Shown here piece by piece: positions 1 through 6,722 of a stretch of 9,584 nt of DNA (its first letter is position 1; each line of letters opens with the position of its first letter). Both the position numbers and the translations under genes were made by a program. The stretch comes from Syntrophaceae bacterium UBA2188 (GTDB lineage Bacteria; Desulfobacterota; BSN033; UBA1163), in NCBI GenBank assembly GCA_002327985.1, contig DCVM01000019.1, positions 29,627 through 39,210 of the forward strand, written 5' to 3'. The notes beneath the pieces were generated by a model, which made no database searches, was not told the origin of the DNA, and saw only the letters and a program-made list of their open reading frames with translations.

Positions 1-234
1 GCATTGATTGGATTTAACGATATTGAATTTACCTCCATGAAGGGAATCGAATTGACAACCATCGGCCAAAAAAAGTATGAGATGGGCGCCCTGGCTGTAA
101 AGACATTAGTAGATAGAATTGAAGGAGGGAAGTTAGACTTTCCAACAGAAATTATTTTAGAGCCCGAGCTGATTATCCGGAAGACTTGCGGTTTTCATTT
201 GAAAGGGTATCAACTGGAATCGAGAAATCGGTGA
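1..234 (+). CDS. LacI-family transcriptional regulator, C-terminal fragment
   Basis: This is the 3' end of a gene that enters from the left edge of the window in frame 1; the true start and the helix-turn-helix domain are outside. The visible ~77 residues match the last part of a periplasmic-binding-protein-like effector domain of LacI/GalR regulators: an IGFNDIEF strand, an LTTIGQKKYEMGALAVKTL segment corresponding to the family's LTT-(x)-Q-(x)-Y/E-(x)-G-(x)2-A-(x)3-L pattern, and an ILEPELIIRKTCG end corresponding to the family's usual PxLIxRxS(C)G terminus. The protein then continues about 12 residues beyond that end. Such proteins are cytoplasmic, bind an effector such as a sugar or nucleoside, and repress or activate nearby operons. 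It lies 119 bp upstream of mdh on the same strand; whether it controls the downstream genes cannot be told from the fragment. The family call is quite firm and the effector is unknown. Confidence 0.85.
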   Translation, partial: ALIGFNDIEFTSMKGIELTTIGQKKYEMGALAVKTLVDRIEGGKLDFPTEIILEPELIIRKTCGFHLKGYQLESRNR

Positions 235-282
235 AACAAAAACAGTGAAACCCGAAGCACGAAATACAGAAGGATGGTGGCA

Positions 283-332
283 ATGAACGATGAACGTTAA
301 ACGATGAATAAAAGTTAACCCTCATCGTTCAT
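283..332. repeat. Imperfect hairpin in the lacI-type/mdh spacer
   Basis: An 11-bp perfect inverted repeat (283-293, ATGAACGATGA, against 322-332, TCATCGTTCAT) encloses a second 5-bp stem (296-300 against 315-319), with a 2x2 mismatch between the stems and a 14-nt loop. The GAACGATGAA unit also recurs in direct orientation inside the element, at 285-294 and, more loosely, 301-308. It ends 8 bp before the mdh Shine-Dalgarno sequence. There is no following T-run, so it does not look like a standard intrinsic terminator. It could be an operator-like palindrome, a leader structure of the mdh transcript, or a dispersed repeat. I see no convincing -35/-10 pair elsewhere in 235-353. Confidence 0.6.
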
Positions 333-340
333 AGTTTAAT

Positions 341-350
341 AGGAGGTGAT
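341..350 (+). promoter_or_regulatory. Strong ribosome binding site of mdh
   Basis: AGGAGGTGAT is an almost full match to the anti-SD complement of 16S rRNA. It is placed so that the core GGAGG lies 8 nt before the ATG at 354. It is the best SD in the window, fixes the mdh start and suggests high translation. Confidence 0.9.
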
Positions 351-353
351 TTT

Positions 354-1283
354 ATGAAAAGAAAGAAGATCTCCGTTATTGGAGCAGGGTTTGTGGGGGC
401 CACAGCAGCCCACTGGGCCGCTGAAAAGGAACTTGGCGACGTTGTTTTAGTCGATATCCTCGAGGGGATTCCTCAAGGCAAGGCCCTTGATCTTTTCGAG
501 GCAAGTCCTATAGAGGGGTTTGATGCCAGGGTGATCGGATCGAATGGATATGGGGAAACCAAAGATTCTGATGTGGTCATTATCACCTCAGGCGTTCCTC
601 GAAAGCCAGGCATGAGTAGGGAAGACTTACTGGAAATCAATAAGAAAATCATCGAATCGGTTGTGAAAGAAGTGGTGGAAAAGTCTCCGCAGGCGATTCT
701 TATCATGGTGACCAATCCTCTGGACACCATGACCTATCTGGCTTTTAAGAGAAGCAAGCTTCCGAAACAGAGGGTCATGGGGATGGCAGGAATCCTTGAT
801 ACCGCTCGATTCAAAGCTTTTATTGCCATCGAATTAGGTGTATCTGTAGAGGATATCCAAGCGCTCCTATTGGGGGGCCATGGGGATGAGATGGTTCCCC
901 TCCCAAGGTACACAACCATTAGCGGTATTCCTCTTTCACAGCTTCTTTCCAAAGAGACCATCGATCGTCTGGTCGACCGAACCCGAAAAGGCGGTGGAGA
1001 GATTGTCAATCTTCTCAAGACAGGAAGTGCCTTCTATGCCCCCTCTGCGGCGGCCATTCAGATGACAGAGGCCATTCTCAAAGACAAGAAGAGAATTCTC
1101 CCTTGCTGTGTCTATCTCGATGGAGAATTTGGGTTGAAAGATATCTGTTTCGGTGTTCCGGTTAAGTTAGGGGCAGGTGGGGCGGAATCCATCATCGAGC
1201 TTCAATTAACAGAGGAAGAAAAAAGTCTGGTTGCCAAGTCTGCCGAGAGCGTGAAGAAGAGCATTATGGAGCTGAAGCTATAA
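354..1283 (+). CDS. mdh: Malate dehydrogenase (NAD, LDH-like type)
   Basis: This cytoplasmic enzyme interconverts (S)-malate and oxaloacetate with NAD(H). At 309 residues it has the usual length for the LDH-like malate dehydrogenases. The N-terminal Rossmann fold has GAGFVG at residues 10-15. D34 at the end of beta-2 (VLVD) favours NAD over NADP. The mobile-loop arginines R83 and R89 in GVPRKPGMSR are diagnostic of malate rather than lactate specificity. N121 (VTNP), D149 and R152 (LDTAR) and the catalytic H176 (GGHGDEMVPL) complete the active site. The start is fixed by a near-consensus SD. It is the first complete gene of a same-strand run and is followed by the two fumarase subunit genes, so the pair would carry oxaloacetate-malate-fumarate interconversion. 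Nothing is missing or truncated. Assignment to malate dehydrogenase is firm; direction of flux in vivo is not visible. Confidence 0.97.
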   Translation: MKRKKISVIGAGFVGATAAHWAAEKELGDVVLVDILEGIPQGKALDLFEASPIEGFDARVIGSNGYGETKDSDVVIITSGVPRKPGMSREDLLEINKKIIESVVKEVVEKSPQAILIMVTNPLDTMTYLAFKRSKLPKQRVMGMAGILDTARFKAFIAIELGVSVEDIQALLLGGHGDEMVPLPRYTTISGIPLSQLLSKETIDRLVDRTRKGGGEIVNLLKTGSAFYAPSAAAIQMTEAILKDKKRILPCCVYLDGEFGLKDICFGVPVKLGAGGAESIIELQLTEEEKSLVAKSAESVKKSIMELKL

Positions 1284-1298
1284 CTAAACGTATAAGGA

Positions 1299-1412
1299 GC
1301 GTCCCGCTTCGCAGGACTTTAGGATCGTAGAGGATAGAGGTAAAAGATAGAGATTCTGCCTCAAGTGAAGCGCTCTTCGAACGAAGTGCTCTTCAAGCGG
1401 AGCGATCCTTGA
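1299..1412. repeat. Intergenic repeat family A, copy 1 (mdh-fumA spacer)
   Basis: The 144-bp gap between mdh and the fumarase alpha gene is largely filled by modules that recur in two other gaps. GAGGATAGAG at 1330-1339 recurs at 2289-2298, and its last nine bases recur at 6727-6735. The tail at 1357-1412, with TGCCTCAAGTGAAGCGCTC and AAGCGGAGCGATCCT, recurs at 6781-6817. A GC-rich hairpin at 1301-1317 (GTCC/GGAC outer stem with one mismatch inside) starts the element just after mdh. It is followed by only three T residues, so I do not call it a terminator. The element ends about 8 bp before the fumA ribosome-binding region. Confidence 0.7.
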
Positions 1413-1427
1413 CCGAAAGAAGGAGAG

Positions 1428-2267
1428 ATGCGAGAGATTAACGTGAAATTGATCACCGAGAAGGTAAGAGACCTTTGCATAAAGGCCAATACCGATCTCG
1501 GAGAGGACGTACTTCAAGCCTTTGATCGAGCGATGGAAAAAGAGGAGTCTCCTTTAGGGTTGGAGATATTGAAGGAATTAAAAGAGAATGCTCGAATTGC
1601 AAGAGAAGAGAATGTTCCCATTTGCCAGGATACAGGTTTTGCCGTCGTATTTGTCGAATTGGGACAGGAGGTCCACTTGGTAGGGGGGAGTCTGAATGGA
1701 GCCATCGAGGAGGGAGTTCGTCAGGGATATCGAGATGGATATTTGAGAAAGTCCATTTGCCACCCTTTTTCGCGGCTCAATACAGGTGATAATACCCCTG
1801 CAATCATCCATACGGAAGTCATTCCTGGAGATAAAATTAAGATTACGGTAGCACCTAAAGGCGGTGGCAGCGAAAATATGAGCCGAGTGGTGATGCTCAC
1901 GCCATCCGATGGGGTAGAAGGGATTAAGAAATTTGTGGTGCAGAGAGTCAAGGAATCAGGGTCGAACCCCTGCCCTCCGACCATTGTAGGAGTTGGAATT
2001 GGTGGAACTTTTGAGCAGGCCGCTCTCCTTGCTAAAAGGAGTTTACTCAGGCCCCTTGGGAATAAAAATCCAGATCCGGAATTGGATCAATTGGAATCGG
2101 AGATTTTGACGGAGATTAATAAACTTGGTATTGGGCCACAGGGGTTAGGGGGACGAACCACCTCCCTGGCCGTTCACATTTTAATGATGCCATGCCATAT
2201 CGCCAGTTTTCCTCTCGCAGTAAACATTCAGTGCCATGCACAGAGACACAAAGAAGTCGTCATATGA
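1428..2267 (+). CDS. fumA: Fumarate hydratase class I, alpha subunit
   Basis: This is the iron-sulfur subunit of the two-subunit, oxygen-sensitive fumarase, which interconverts fumarate and (S)-malate. The 279 residues form one alpha (TtdA/FumA N-terminal-like) domain of normal length. Visible family motifs are VPICQDTG with C66, SICHPFSRLNTGDNTP, KGGGSENMS, NPCPPTIVGVGIGG with C182, LGGRTTSLAVH, PCHIASFPLAVN with C256, and a closing CHAQRH with C269. Three of these cysteines should hold the catalytic [4Fe-4S] cluster; C66 and C182 are the clearest, and I cannot settle C256 versus C269 by eye. The ATG at 1428 has AAGGAGAG just upstream, with rather short spacing. The beta subunit follows after a 113-bp spacer. 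L-tartrate dehydratase shares this architecture, but the adjacent mdh favours fumarase. The fum symbols here mean alpha and beta subunits, not the E. coli single-chain enzymes. Confidence 0.93.
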   Translation: MREINVKLITEKVRDLCIKANTDLGEDVLQAFDRAMEKEESPLGLEILKELKENARIAREENVPICQDTGFAVVFVELGQEVHLVGGSLNGAIEEGVRQGYRDGYLRKSICHPFSRLNTGDNTPAIIHTEVIPGDKIKITVAPKGGGSENMSRVVMLTPSDGVEGIKKFVVQRVKESGSNPCPPTIVGVGIGGTFEQAALLAKRSLLRPLGNKNPDPELDQLESEILTEINKLGIGPQGLGGRTTSLAVHILMMPCHIASFPLAVNIQCHAQRHKEVVI

Positions 2268-2269
2268 AA

Positions 2270-2376
2270 GGGAGCGGCCAAAGGCCTTGAGGATAGAGGA
2301 CCGGAAACTAAGTTTCCTTAAGGCATTTAAACCTTAAGCGAAGCGTTCCTCAAACGAAGTGCTCCTCTTGCGGAGG
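2270..2376. repeat. Intergenic repeat family A, copy 2 (fumA-fumB spacer)
   Basis: This copy fills the spacer between the two fumarase subunit genes. It contains a GGCC-AAA-GGCC hairpin (2276-2286), the shared GAGGATAGAG (2289-2298), a perfect GGAAAC/GTTTCC hairpin (2303-2308 against 2312-2317) and the shared tail ACCTTAAGCGAAGCG from 2331. ACCTTAAGCAAAGCG occurs at 6821-6835 in copy 3. CGAAGTGCTC is shared with copy 1. The element runs right up to and includes the fumB Shine-Dalgarno sequence. Confidence 0.7.
2372..2376 (+). promoter_or_regulatory. fumB ribosome binding site, supplied by the repeat
   Basis: GGAGG lies 4 nt before the ATG at 2381 and coincides with the end of repeat copy 2. 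CTCC at 2362-2365 can pair with GGAG at 2372-2375 across a 6-nt loop, so a small hairpin could partly hide this SD. The pairing is short, and any effect on translation is inference. Confidence 0.6.
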
Positions 2377-2380
2377 TTGC

Positions 2381-2938
2381 ATGACTCAACCCATTCGATT
2401 AAAAACTCCATTGAGCGGTGCCGATGTGGAGCTACTGAAAGTAGGGGATCGCATCTTAATCAATGGCATCATTTACACAGGAAGGGATGCTGCCCATCAA
2501 AGGCTCTTTGATTTATTAAAAGAGGGGAGAGACCTTCCTATGGATATCAAGGGACAAATCATCTATTATGTTGGTCCTACCCCTGCTAAACCGGGACAGG
2601 TTTTTGGATCCGCGGGGCCCACGACCAGTTATCGCATGGATGCTTACGCCCCATTATTAATCGAGAGGGGTTTAAAGGGAATGATTGGTAAGGGGATGAG
2701 ATCCGATGCGGTGAAAGAGGCAATGAGAAAGCATAAGGCAGTCTATTTTGCTGCGACAGGCGGGGCTGGGGCCCTTTTGGCCAAACGAATTAAGAAAGCT
2801 GAGATCGTGGCCTATGAGGATTTAGGGCCAGAAGCAATCCGGAGATTAGAGGTTGAAGACCTGCCAGTCATTGTGGTCAATGATGTAAGAGGAAATGACC
2901 TCTACATTGAAGGAGAAAGAAGATATCGTAAAGGTTAA
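2381..2938 (+). CDS. fumB: Fumarate hydratase class I, beta subunit
   Basis: This is the partner subunit of the class I fumarase and contributes substrate-binding residues to the active site at the alpha/beta interface. The 185 residues match the usual length of stand-alone beta (TtdB/FumB C-terminal-like) subunits. Recognisable motifs are LKTPLSGADVELLKVGDRI at the N-terminus, YTGRDAAHQR (32-41), YYVGPTP (62-68), GSAGPTTSYRMD (76-87), the glycine and lysine-rich MIGKG, FAATGGAGALLA and AYEDLGPEAIRRLEVEDLPVI. The GPTTS-x-RMD segment is the strongest single identifier. The ATG at 2381 has GGAGG 4 nt upstream and the first residues already match the family, so the start is sound. Alpha and beta genes are often adjacent or overlapping; here 113 bp of repeat separates them, which is unusual. 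A tartrate dehydratase beta subunit is the alternative, less likely beside mdh. Confidence 0.93.
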   Translation: MTQPIRLKTPLSGADVELLKVGDRILINGIIYTGRDAAHQRLFDLLKEGRDLPMDIKGQIIYYVGPTPAKPGQVFGSAGPTTSYRMDAYAPLLIERGLKGMIGKGMRSDAVKEAMRKHKAVYFAATGGAGALLAKRIKKAEIVAYEDLGPEAIRRLEVEDLPVIVVNDVRGNDLYIEGERRYRKG

Positions 2939-2995
2939 GGTCATGGTTAAGGATAAAGATAAGCATTTTCTCAATTTTAACCTCATTCTCAACCT
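2932..2995. repeat. Imperfect inverted repeat after fumB
   Basis: The 81-bp gap after fumB, together with the fumB stop codon, holds two GGTTAAGG direct repeats (2933-2940 and 2945-2952). They face TTAACC and AACC on the far side. The arms 2932-2950 and 2977-2995 match at 13 of 19 positions, giving a possible long weak stem with a 26-nt loop. No T-run follows. It may be a degenerate repeat or a weak processing or attenuation site between the fumarase genes and the prenyltransferase. Confidence 0.4.
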
Positions 2996-3019
2996 GCCTT
3001 TAATTTGAGGGCTTAAATT

Positions 3020-3931
3020 ATGGATAAAATCAATCCTGGGTCATTCAAGGCATGGTTGATGCTTCCTCGTTTCCAGTTCTTACCACTTACGGTCATCATG
3101 GTTTCCCTGGGGACAGCGATTGCTGCCCATGAAGGCTATTTCCATCTCGGCCATTTTCTCTTAGCCATGTTGGGCTCAATCCTTGTTCACATGACCGTCA
3201 ATGTCATCAATGATTACCACGACTATGTGGATGGGATTGATCTCAACACTCAAAGAACTCCTTTCAGCGGAGGAAGCGGTGTTCTTCCTTTAAATCTTTT
3301 AAAGCCCAAACAGGCCTTCTGGTTTGGAACCATTTGTTTACTCATCGCCATGGTTATTGGATTCTATTTCGTGATGGAAAAAGGTTGGCTTCTTTTTCCT
3401 CTCCTTCTTTTAGCAGGTTTTTCTGCCTACTTTTATAATATTTATCTTTCTAAATGGTTCATGGGCGAAATTTTTGCGGGTCTCGGCTTTGGGCCTCTGC
3501 TTGTTTTAGGATCCTACTATGTGCAAACAGGAAGATATAGCTGGGAAACATTGGTCGCATCGCTTGCACCGGGGATACTTACCTCAAACCTCCTTTTCCT
3601 AAATGAGTTCCCGGACTGGGAGGCAGATCGGAAGGGGGGTAGGAGACATTTCGTTATTTCCCTTGGGAAAAAGGATGCGAGTTATCTTTTTGTGGCTTTT
3701 CTCATTGCCTCCTATCTCTGTATTATCTTCGGAGTTCTTACTAAGATGATGCCTGTGTTGACCCTCATTGGTTTGGGAACGATTGGGTTTGGATGGAAGG
3801 CGGCTAAAGGGGCATTAAAATATTATGATAGTACAGAAAAGTTGGTTCCGATATTGGGAGCGAATGTCATTACCATCCTTGGAACACAAGCCCTCCTGGC
3901 TCTTGGATATGTGATAGCCACGTTGGTTTGA
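3020..3931 (+). CDS. UbiA-family membrane prenyltransferase, MenA-like
   Basis: This integral-membrane enzyme is expected to transfer a polyprenyl chain onto an aromatic acceptor; the closest match in type is 1,4-dihydroxy-2-naphthoate polyprenyltransferase of menaquinone synthesis. The first Mg-diphosphate motif is N64-D65-x2-D68-x3-G72-x-D74 (NDYHDYVDGID). The second is the NEFPDWEAD segment with D199 and D203, followed by RKGGRRHFVISLGKK. TQRTPFSGGSGVLP after the first motif is also typical of MenA-like proteins. Hydrophobic stretches at about 17-37, 43-63, 100-118, 122-142, 152-168, 176-195, 221-240, 243-262 and 278-302 give the nine helices expected for 303 residues. The start ATG has only a weak GAGG 9 nt upstream. 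It ends 19 bp before hdrC1, so co-transcription with the Hdr genes is likely. The family is firm and the acceptor substrate is inferred. Confidence 0.88.
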   Translation: MDKINPGSFKAWLMLPRFQFLPLTVIMVSLGTAIAAHEGYFHLGHFLLAMLGSILVHMTVNVINDYHDYVDGIDLNTQRTPFSGGSGVLPLNLLKPKQAFWFGTICLLIAMVIGFYFVMEKGWLLFPLLLLAGFSAYFYNIYLSKWFMGEIFAGLGFGPLLVLGSYYVQTGRYSWETLVASLAPGILTSNLLFLNEFPDWEADRKGGRRHFVISLGKKDASYLFVAFLIASYLCIIFGVLTKMMPVLTLIGLGTIGFGWKAAKGALKYYDSTEKLVPILGANVITILGTQALLALGYVIATLV

Positions 3932-3950
3932 TAAGAATTTTAGGAGATTC

Positions 3951-4367
3951 ATGATGAAAATTGAGCTCACAAGACAGAAAGTCCATAATGAATTTACCAA
4001 GAAGGTTGAGCTGATCAGTGGGCAAAACCTTTTTGCGTGCTACCAATGTGGGAATTGCACGGCCGGATGTCCCGTGGCGTTTGCCATGGAGGTCGGTCCC
4101 CACGAAGTCATTCGATATACGCTTCTGGGTTTGGAAGAAGAGGCTCTACGAGTGAATACCTTCTGGCTCTGTGCCTCTTGCCTCCAATGTACATCGAGGT
4201 GTCCGAAAGGAATTGATATTGCCAGGGTCATGGATGCGTTAAGGATGGTGGTGCTGAGAAAGAAGGAAAGAAAGGATGCCATTCAGATTCCAGAATTTCC
4301 AGAGGGATTTTTAGAAAAACTTCCCCAGATTGCATTTATCAGCGGATTTAGAAAATTCCTGTCTTAG
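3951..4367 (+). CDS. hdrC: Heterodisulfide reductase subunit C-like protein (HdrC1)
   Basis: This small cytoplasmic iron-sulfur protein should carry electrons between HdrA and HdrB. The 138 residues hold two ferredoxin-type motifs. The first is C30-x2-C33-x2-C36-x3-C40-P (CYQCGNCTAGCP). The second is C74-x2-C77-x2-C80-x3-C84-P (CASCLQCTSRCP). These predict two [4Fe-4S] clusters, as in HdrC. The helix between them has GPHEVIRYTLLGLEEEAL, also typical of the family. No membrane segment is present, so it is not a QmoC- or HdrE-like fusion. It is shorter at the C-terminus than HdrC2 of the same cluster and lacks the LPLLPxxIKG tail seen there. Two ATG codons are consecutive (3951 and 3954); AGGAG at 3942-3946 fits the second slightly better. 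It lies 19 bp after the prenyltransferase gene and 69 bp before hdrB. Confidence 0.9.
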   Translation: MMKIELTRQKVHNEFTKKVELISGQNLFACYQCGNCTAGCPVAFAMEVGPHEVIRYTLLGLEEEALRVNTFWLCASCLQCTSRCPKGIDIARVMDALRMVVLRKKERKDAIQIPEFPEGFLEKLPQIAFISGFRKFLS

Positions 4368-4378
4368 GGGTATTTTAA

Positions 4379-4421
4379 CGCTATGCGTTATGCCTGCCTG
4401 CGCGTAGGCAGGCGCTATGCG
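4379..4421. repeat. Palindromic intergenic repeat family B, copy 1
   Basis: A GCCTGCCT/AGGCAGGC stem (4392-4399 against 4406-4413, 6-nt loop) is flanked by direct copies of GCTATGCG (4380-4387 and 4414-4421). A variant of the same core plus GCTATGCG recurs at 8809-8834 before hdrC2. Copy 1 sits between hdrC1 and hdrB and contains an ATG (4383) in frame with hdrB that would add 18 low-complexity residues to that protein. Confidence 0.75.
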
Positions 4422-4426
4422 TTTTT

Positions 4427-4430
4427 GGAG
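4427..4430 (+). promoter_or_regulatory. hdrB ribosome binding site that decides the start
   Basis: GGAG is 6 nt before the ATG at 4437, whereas the in-frame upstream ATG at 4383 lies inside a palindromic repeat without an SD. This supports 4437 as the real start. Confidence 0.75.
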
Positions 4431-4436
4431 TTGGTT

Positions 4437-5306
4437 ATGGATTATCTCTATTTCCCAGGATGTACACTTTATACCAAGGCGAAGAATTTTGATCAAACAG
4501 CTCGGAACTGTTCCCTTCTTCTTGGATTTGAATTAAAGGAACTTAAAAATTGGACCTGTTGCGGGGCCACCTTTCCGTTGGCCACCGATAACATTATGGC
4601 ACTTCTCCCGCCATCCAGAATTCTGGCCACAGCGAGGGAGGAGGGAACGGTTCTGACCACTCTTTGTGCTGTCTGCTTCAATGTAATCAAAAGGACGAAC
4701 CGATTGATTCAAGGAGACGGGGAGAAGAGGGATAAAATCAATAATTTTATTGAAAAGAACTATCAGGGGGATCTTCAAATCCTACATTACTTAGAGATCC
4801 TGAAGCAAGACATTGGGTTCCCCCAACTCAGGGAGAAAGTAAAGAAGCCTTTGGAAGGGCTTCTTGCAGCCCCCTATTATGGTTGTATGCTCCTTAGACC
4901 TTTCAAAGAAATGGGGTTTGACGATAAAGAGAAGCCTACTCTCTTTGAAGAGTTTCTTGAAGCACTGGGAGCCAAGGCTATTGAATTTCCCTACAAGATC
5001 GAATGCTGTGGATCTTTTCAATCGGTGGGTTCACCGGATGTAGCCACAGAATGTGCTTACAAAATTCTTGGTTCTGCCATTCAAAACGGGGCAGAGGCGA
5101 TGGTCTCTACTTGTCCGATGTGTACCTTTAACATTGATCATAAACAGTCTGACATCAAACAGAAACACCTTGATTTTAAACCGATCCCGGTATTCTATTT
5201 TACCCAACTCCTCGGAATCGCCATGGGACTGGATTATCGAACCCTGGGGTTTGAGCAGAATGCGGTGGATCCTTTGCCCCTTCTAAGCGAGAAAGGATTT
5301 CTATAG
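4437..5306 (+). CDS. hdrB: Heterodisulfide reductase subunit B-like protein (HdrB)
   Basis: This is the catalytic-type subunit with two CCG domains, each of which in methanogen HdrB binds a noncubane [4Fe-4S] cluster that cleaves a disulfide. Both domains are intact here: C9, C41-C42, C77-x2-C80, and C150, C190-C191, C226-x2-C229. The protein is 289 residues, the usual HdrB length. It opens with MDYLYFPGCTLY, which matches the family start, so I take the ATG at 4437. An in-frame ATG 54 bp upstream lies in a palindromic repeat and would add residues that look nothing like HdrB. Expected partners are HdrC1 just upstream and one of the HdrA proteins downstream. The true substrate in a bacterium without coenzyme M/B heterodisulfide is unknown; it could be another disulfide, a thiol-linked carrier or a redox protein. 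Succinate dehydrogenase or lactate oxidase CCG proteins are alternatives, less fitting in this context. Confidence 0.93.
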   Translation: MDYLYFPGCTLYTKAKNFDQTARNCSLLLGFELKELKNWTCCGATFPLATDNIMALLPPSRILATAREEGTVLTTLCAVCFNVIKRTNRLIQGDGEKRDKINNFIEKNYQGDLQILHYLEILKQDIGFPQLREKVKKPLEGLLAAPYYGCMLLRPFKEMGFDDKEKPTLFEEFLEALGAKAIEFPYKIECCGSFQSVGSPDVATECAYKILGSAIQNGAEAMVSTCPMCTFNIDHKQSDIKQKHLDFKPIPVFYFTQLLGIAMGLDYRTLGFEQNAVDPLPLLSEKGFL

Positions 5307-5307
5307 A

Positions 5308-5337
5308 CCTCCCCTCTCTCTTCCTTTTGAGGGGAGG
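5308..5337. repeat. Hairpin directly after hdrB
   Basis: A perfect 9-bp inverted repeat (CCTCCCCTC at 5308-5316 against GAGGGGAGG at 5329-5337, 12-nt loop) starts one base after the hdrB stop codon. It is followed by CAAGGGGG rather than a T-run, so it is not a standard intrinsic terminator. It may protect or process the mRNA between hdrB and hdrA1. Confidence 0.6.
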
Positions 5338-5358
5338 GCAAGGGGGTAGTAGTTATGG

Positions 5359-6717
5359 GTGTTGGTTGTGAGTAAAGAATGGAGTGAGAGCAGACAAACG
5401 GAAGTAAGTAATTCTCACAATGGTTTCATAAAAAAGGCGATGGTCATCGGTGGAGGGATTGCTGGGATTTCTGCATCGATAGATTTAGGGAACGGGGGGT
5501 ATGAAGTGGTCCTGGTTGAGAAGCTTCCTTCCATCGGAGGACGTATGCTTCAGCTTTCTGAAACCTTTCCCACCCTCGATTGCGCACAGTGCACATTAAC
5601 TCCTAAAACCGTGGAAACCGGTCAACATCCTCTCATCAAACTTCTTACCTATTCTGAGGTAGATCGTGTTGAGGGGAGGGCCGGAGACTTTAGGGTTAAA
5701 ATTCGAAGAAAAGCGGCTTACGTAGATTGGGAGAAATGCACAGGTTGTGGACTTTGCCAACAGAAATGCCCTTCTAAAAATCCGTCCGAATTTGATCGGG
5801 CCATGGGATTGGAGAAGGCCATCTATACTTTGTCACCACAGGCCGTTCCCAATAAGCCTGTCATCAATCCAAACCATTGTCGTTATTTTCAGGAGCAAAA
5901 ATGTAAGGTCTGCCAAAAGATTTGCCCGGTTGGAGCCATTGACTACGAACAGCAGGATCGTTTTGTAGAAGAAAGGGTTGGAGCGATTGTGACCGCAGTG
6001 GGTTTTGATTTGATTCCCGTAAAGAGTTTTGGCGAGTACGGATATGGTGAGGTTCCCGATGTCATCGATGGTCTTGCGTTTGAGAGACTCAATTCTGCAT
6101 CCGGGCCGACCACGGGCGAGATTCGAAGACCCTCGGATGGCAAGATTCCTAAAGAAGTGGTTTTCATTCAATGCACAGGGTCAAGAGATCCTGAGCGTTA
6201 TATGCCATACTGCTCAAGGGTTTGTTGCATGTATACGGGCAAGCATGCTCGACTTTATAAACACAAGGTCCATGATGGGCAGGCGTATATTTTCTATATG
6301 GATATCCGCTCAACAGGAAAGGGATATGAAGAGTTCATTCAGCAAGGGATGGAAGAAGAGGGAATCCTCTATTTGAGAGGAAGAGTTTCCCGAATCTTTC
6401 GAGAGCGAGACAAGGTCATCGTCTGGGGTGTGGACACCTTGACGGGGAAAAAAGTTGAGGTCTCAGCAGATATGGTGGTCCTGGCTACTGCGATGATTCC
6501 TCAGAAAGATACGAAGGAGCTGGCGGGGAAGCTGGGGATCAAGGCCGATGAATATGGTTTCTTAACAGAGGCCCAGAGGAAATTGAGACCTGTTGAAACG
6601 GATATCGAAGGAATCTTTATCGCAGGCTGTGCCCAGGGGCCAAAAGATATTGCTGATGCCGTGGCCCATGCGAATGCTGCGGCAAGTAAAGTCCAGGGAC
6701 TGTTTGCAAAACATTAA
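5359..6717 (+). CDS. hdrA: Short HdrA-like flavoprotein (HdrA1)
   Basis: This cytoplasmic FAD and iron-sulfur subunit of an Hdr-type complex should distribute electrons from a flavin. From the GTG at 5359 it is 452 residues. The FAD dinucleotide motif GGGIAG is at 31-36. The HdrA signature LDCAQCTLTP gives C75-x2-C78. An inserted ferredoxin domain has C127-x2-C130-x2-C133-x3-C137 and C174-x7-C182-x2-C185-x3-C189. A noncanonical cluster motif is C272-x12-C285-x3-C289-C290 with K295 close behind, the spacing known for methanogen HdrA. The second FAD segment is GIFIAGCAQGPKDI. It lacks the ~140-residue N-terminal domain and the C-terminal ferredoxin present in HdrA2, so its outline resembles QmoA. 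The start is uncertain: GTG 5359, GTG 5368 and ATG 5440 are in frame, and none has a good SD. The N-terminal ~25 residues may not be translated. The protein ends with a normal family terminus, so I do not regard it as a broken gene. Confidence 0.88.
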   Translation: MLVVSKEWSESRQTEVSNSHNGFIKKAMVIGGGIAGISASIDLGNGGYEVVLVEKLPSIGGRMLQLSETFPTLDCAQCTLTPKTVETGQHPLIKLLTYSEVDRVEGRAGDFRVKIRRKAAYVDWEKCTGCGLCQQKCPSKNPSEFDRAMGLEKAIYTLSPQAVPNKPVINPNHCRYFQEQKCKVCQKICPVGAIDYEQQDRFVEERVGAIVTAVGFDLIPVKSFGEYGYGEVPDVIDGLAFERLNSASGPTTGEIRRPSDGKIPKEVVFIQCTGSRDPERYMPYCSRVCCMYTGKHARLYKHKVHDGQAYIFYMDIRSTGKGYEEFIQQGMEEEGILYLRGRVSRIFRERDKVIVWGVDTLTGKKVEVSADMVVLATAMIPQKDTKELAGKLGIKADEYGFLTEAQRKLRPVETDIEGIFIAGCAQGPKDIADAVAHANAAASKVQGLFAKH

Positions 6718-6722
6718 GAAGG

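Noticed and set aside
1301..1320. Intrinsic terminator after mdh.
   Set aside because: The stem has a mismatch and only three T residues follow; it belongs to a repeat also found in other gaps of the same gene run.
1955..1983. tRNA-like T-arm: on the minus strand this reads as a GGTTCGA-type loop with pairing flanks.
   Set aside because: It encodes the conserved SGSNPCPP region of the fumarase alpha subunit, and no acceptor stem, anticodon arm or D-arm can be fitted around it.
5308..5345. Intrinsic terminator after hdrB.
   Set aside because: The 9-bp stem is perfect but is followed by CAAGGGGG instead of a T-run, and hdrA1 starts shortly after.
5355..5375. ATG at 5355 as the hdrA1 start.
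   Set aside because: It is in another frame and reaches a stop after six codons; the HdrA frame begins at GTG 5359 or later.
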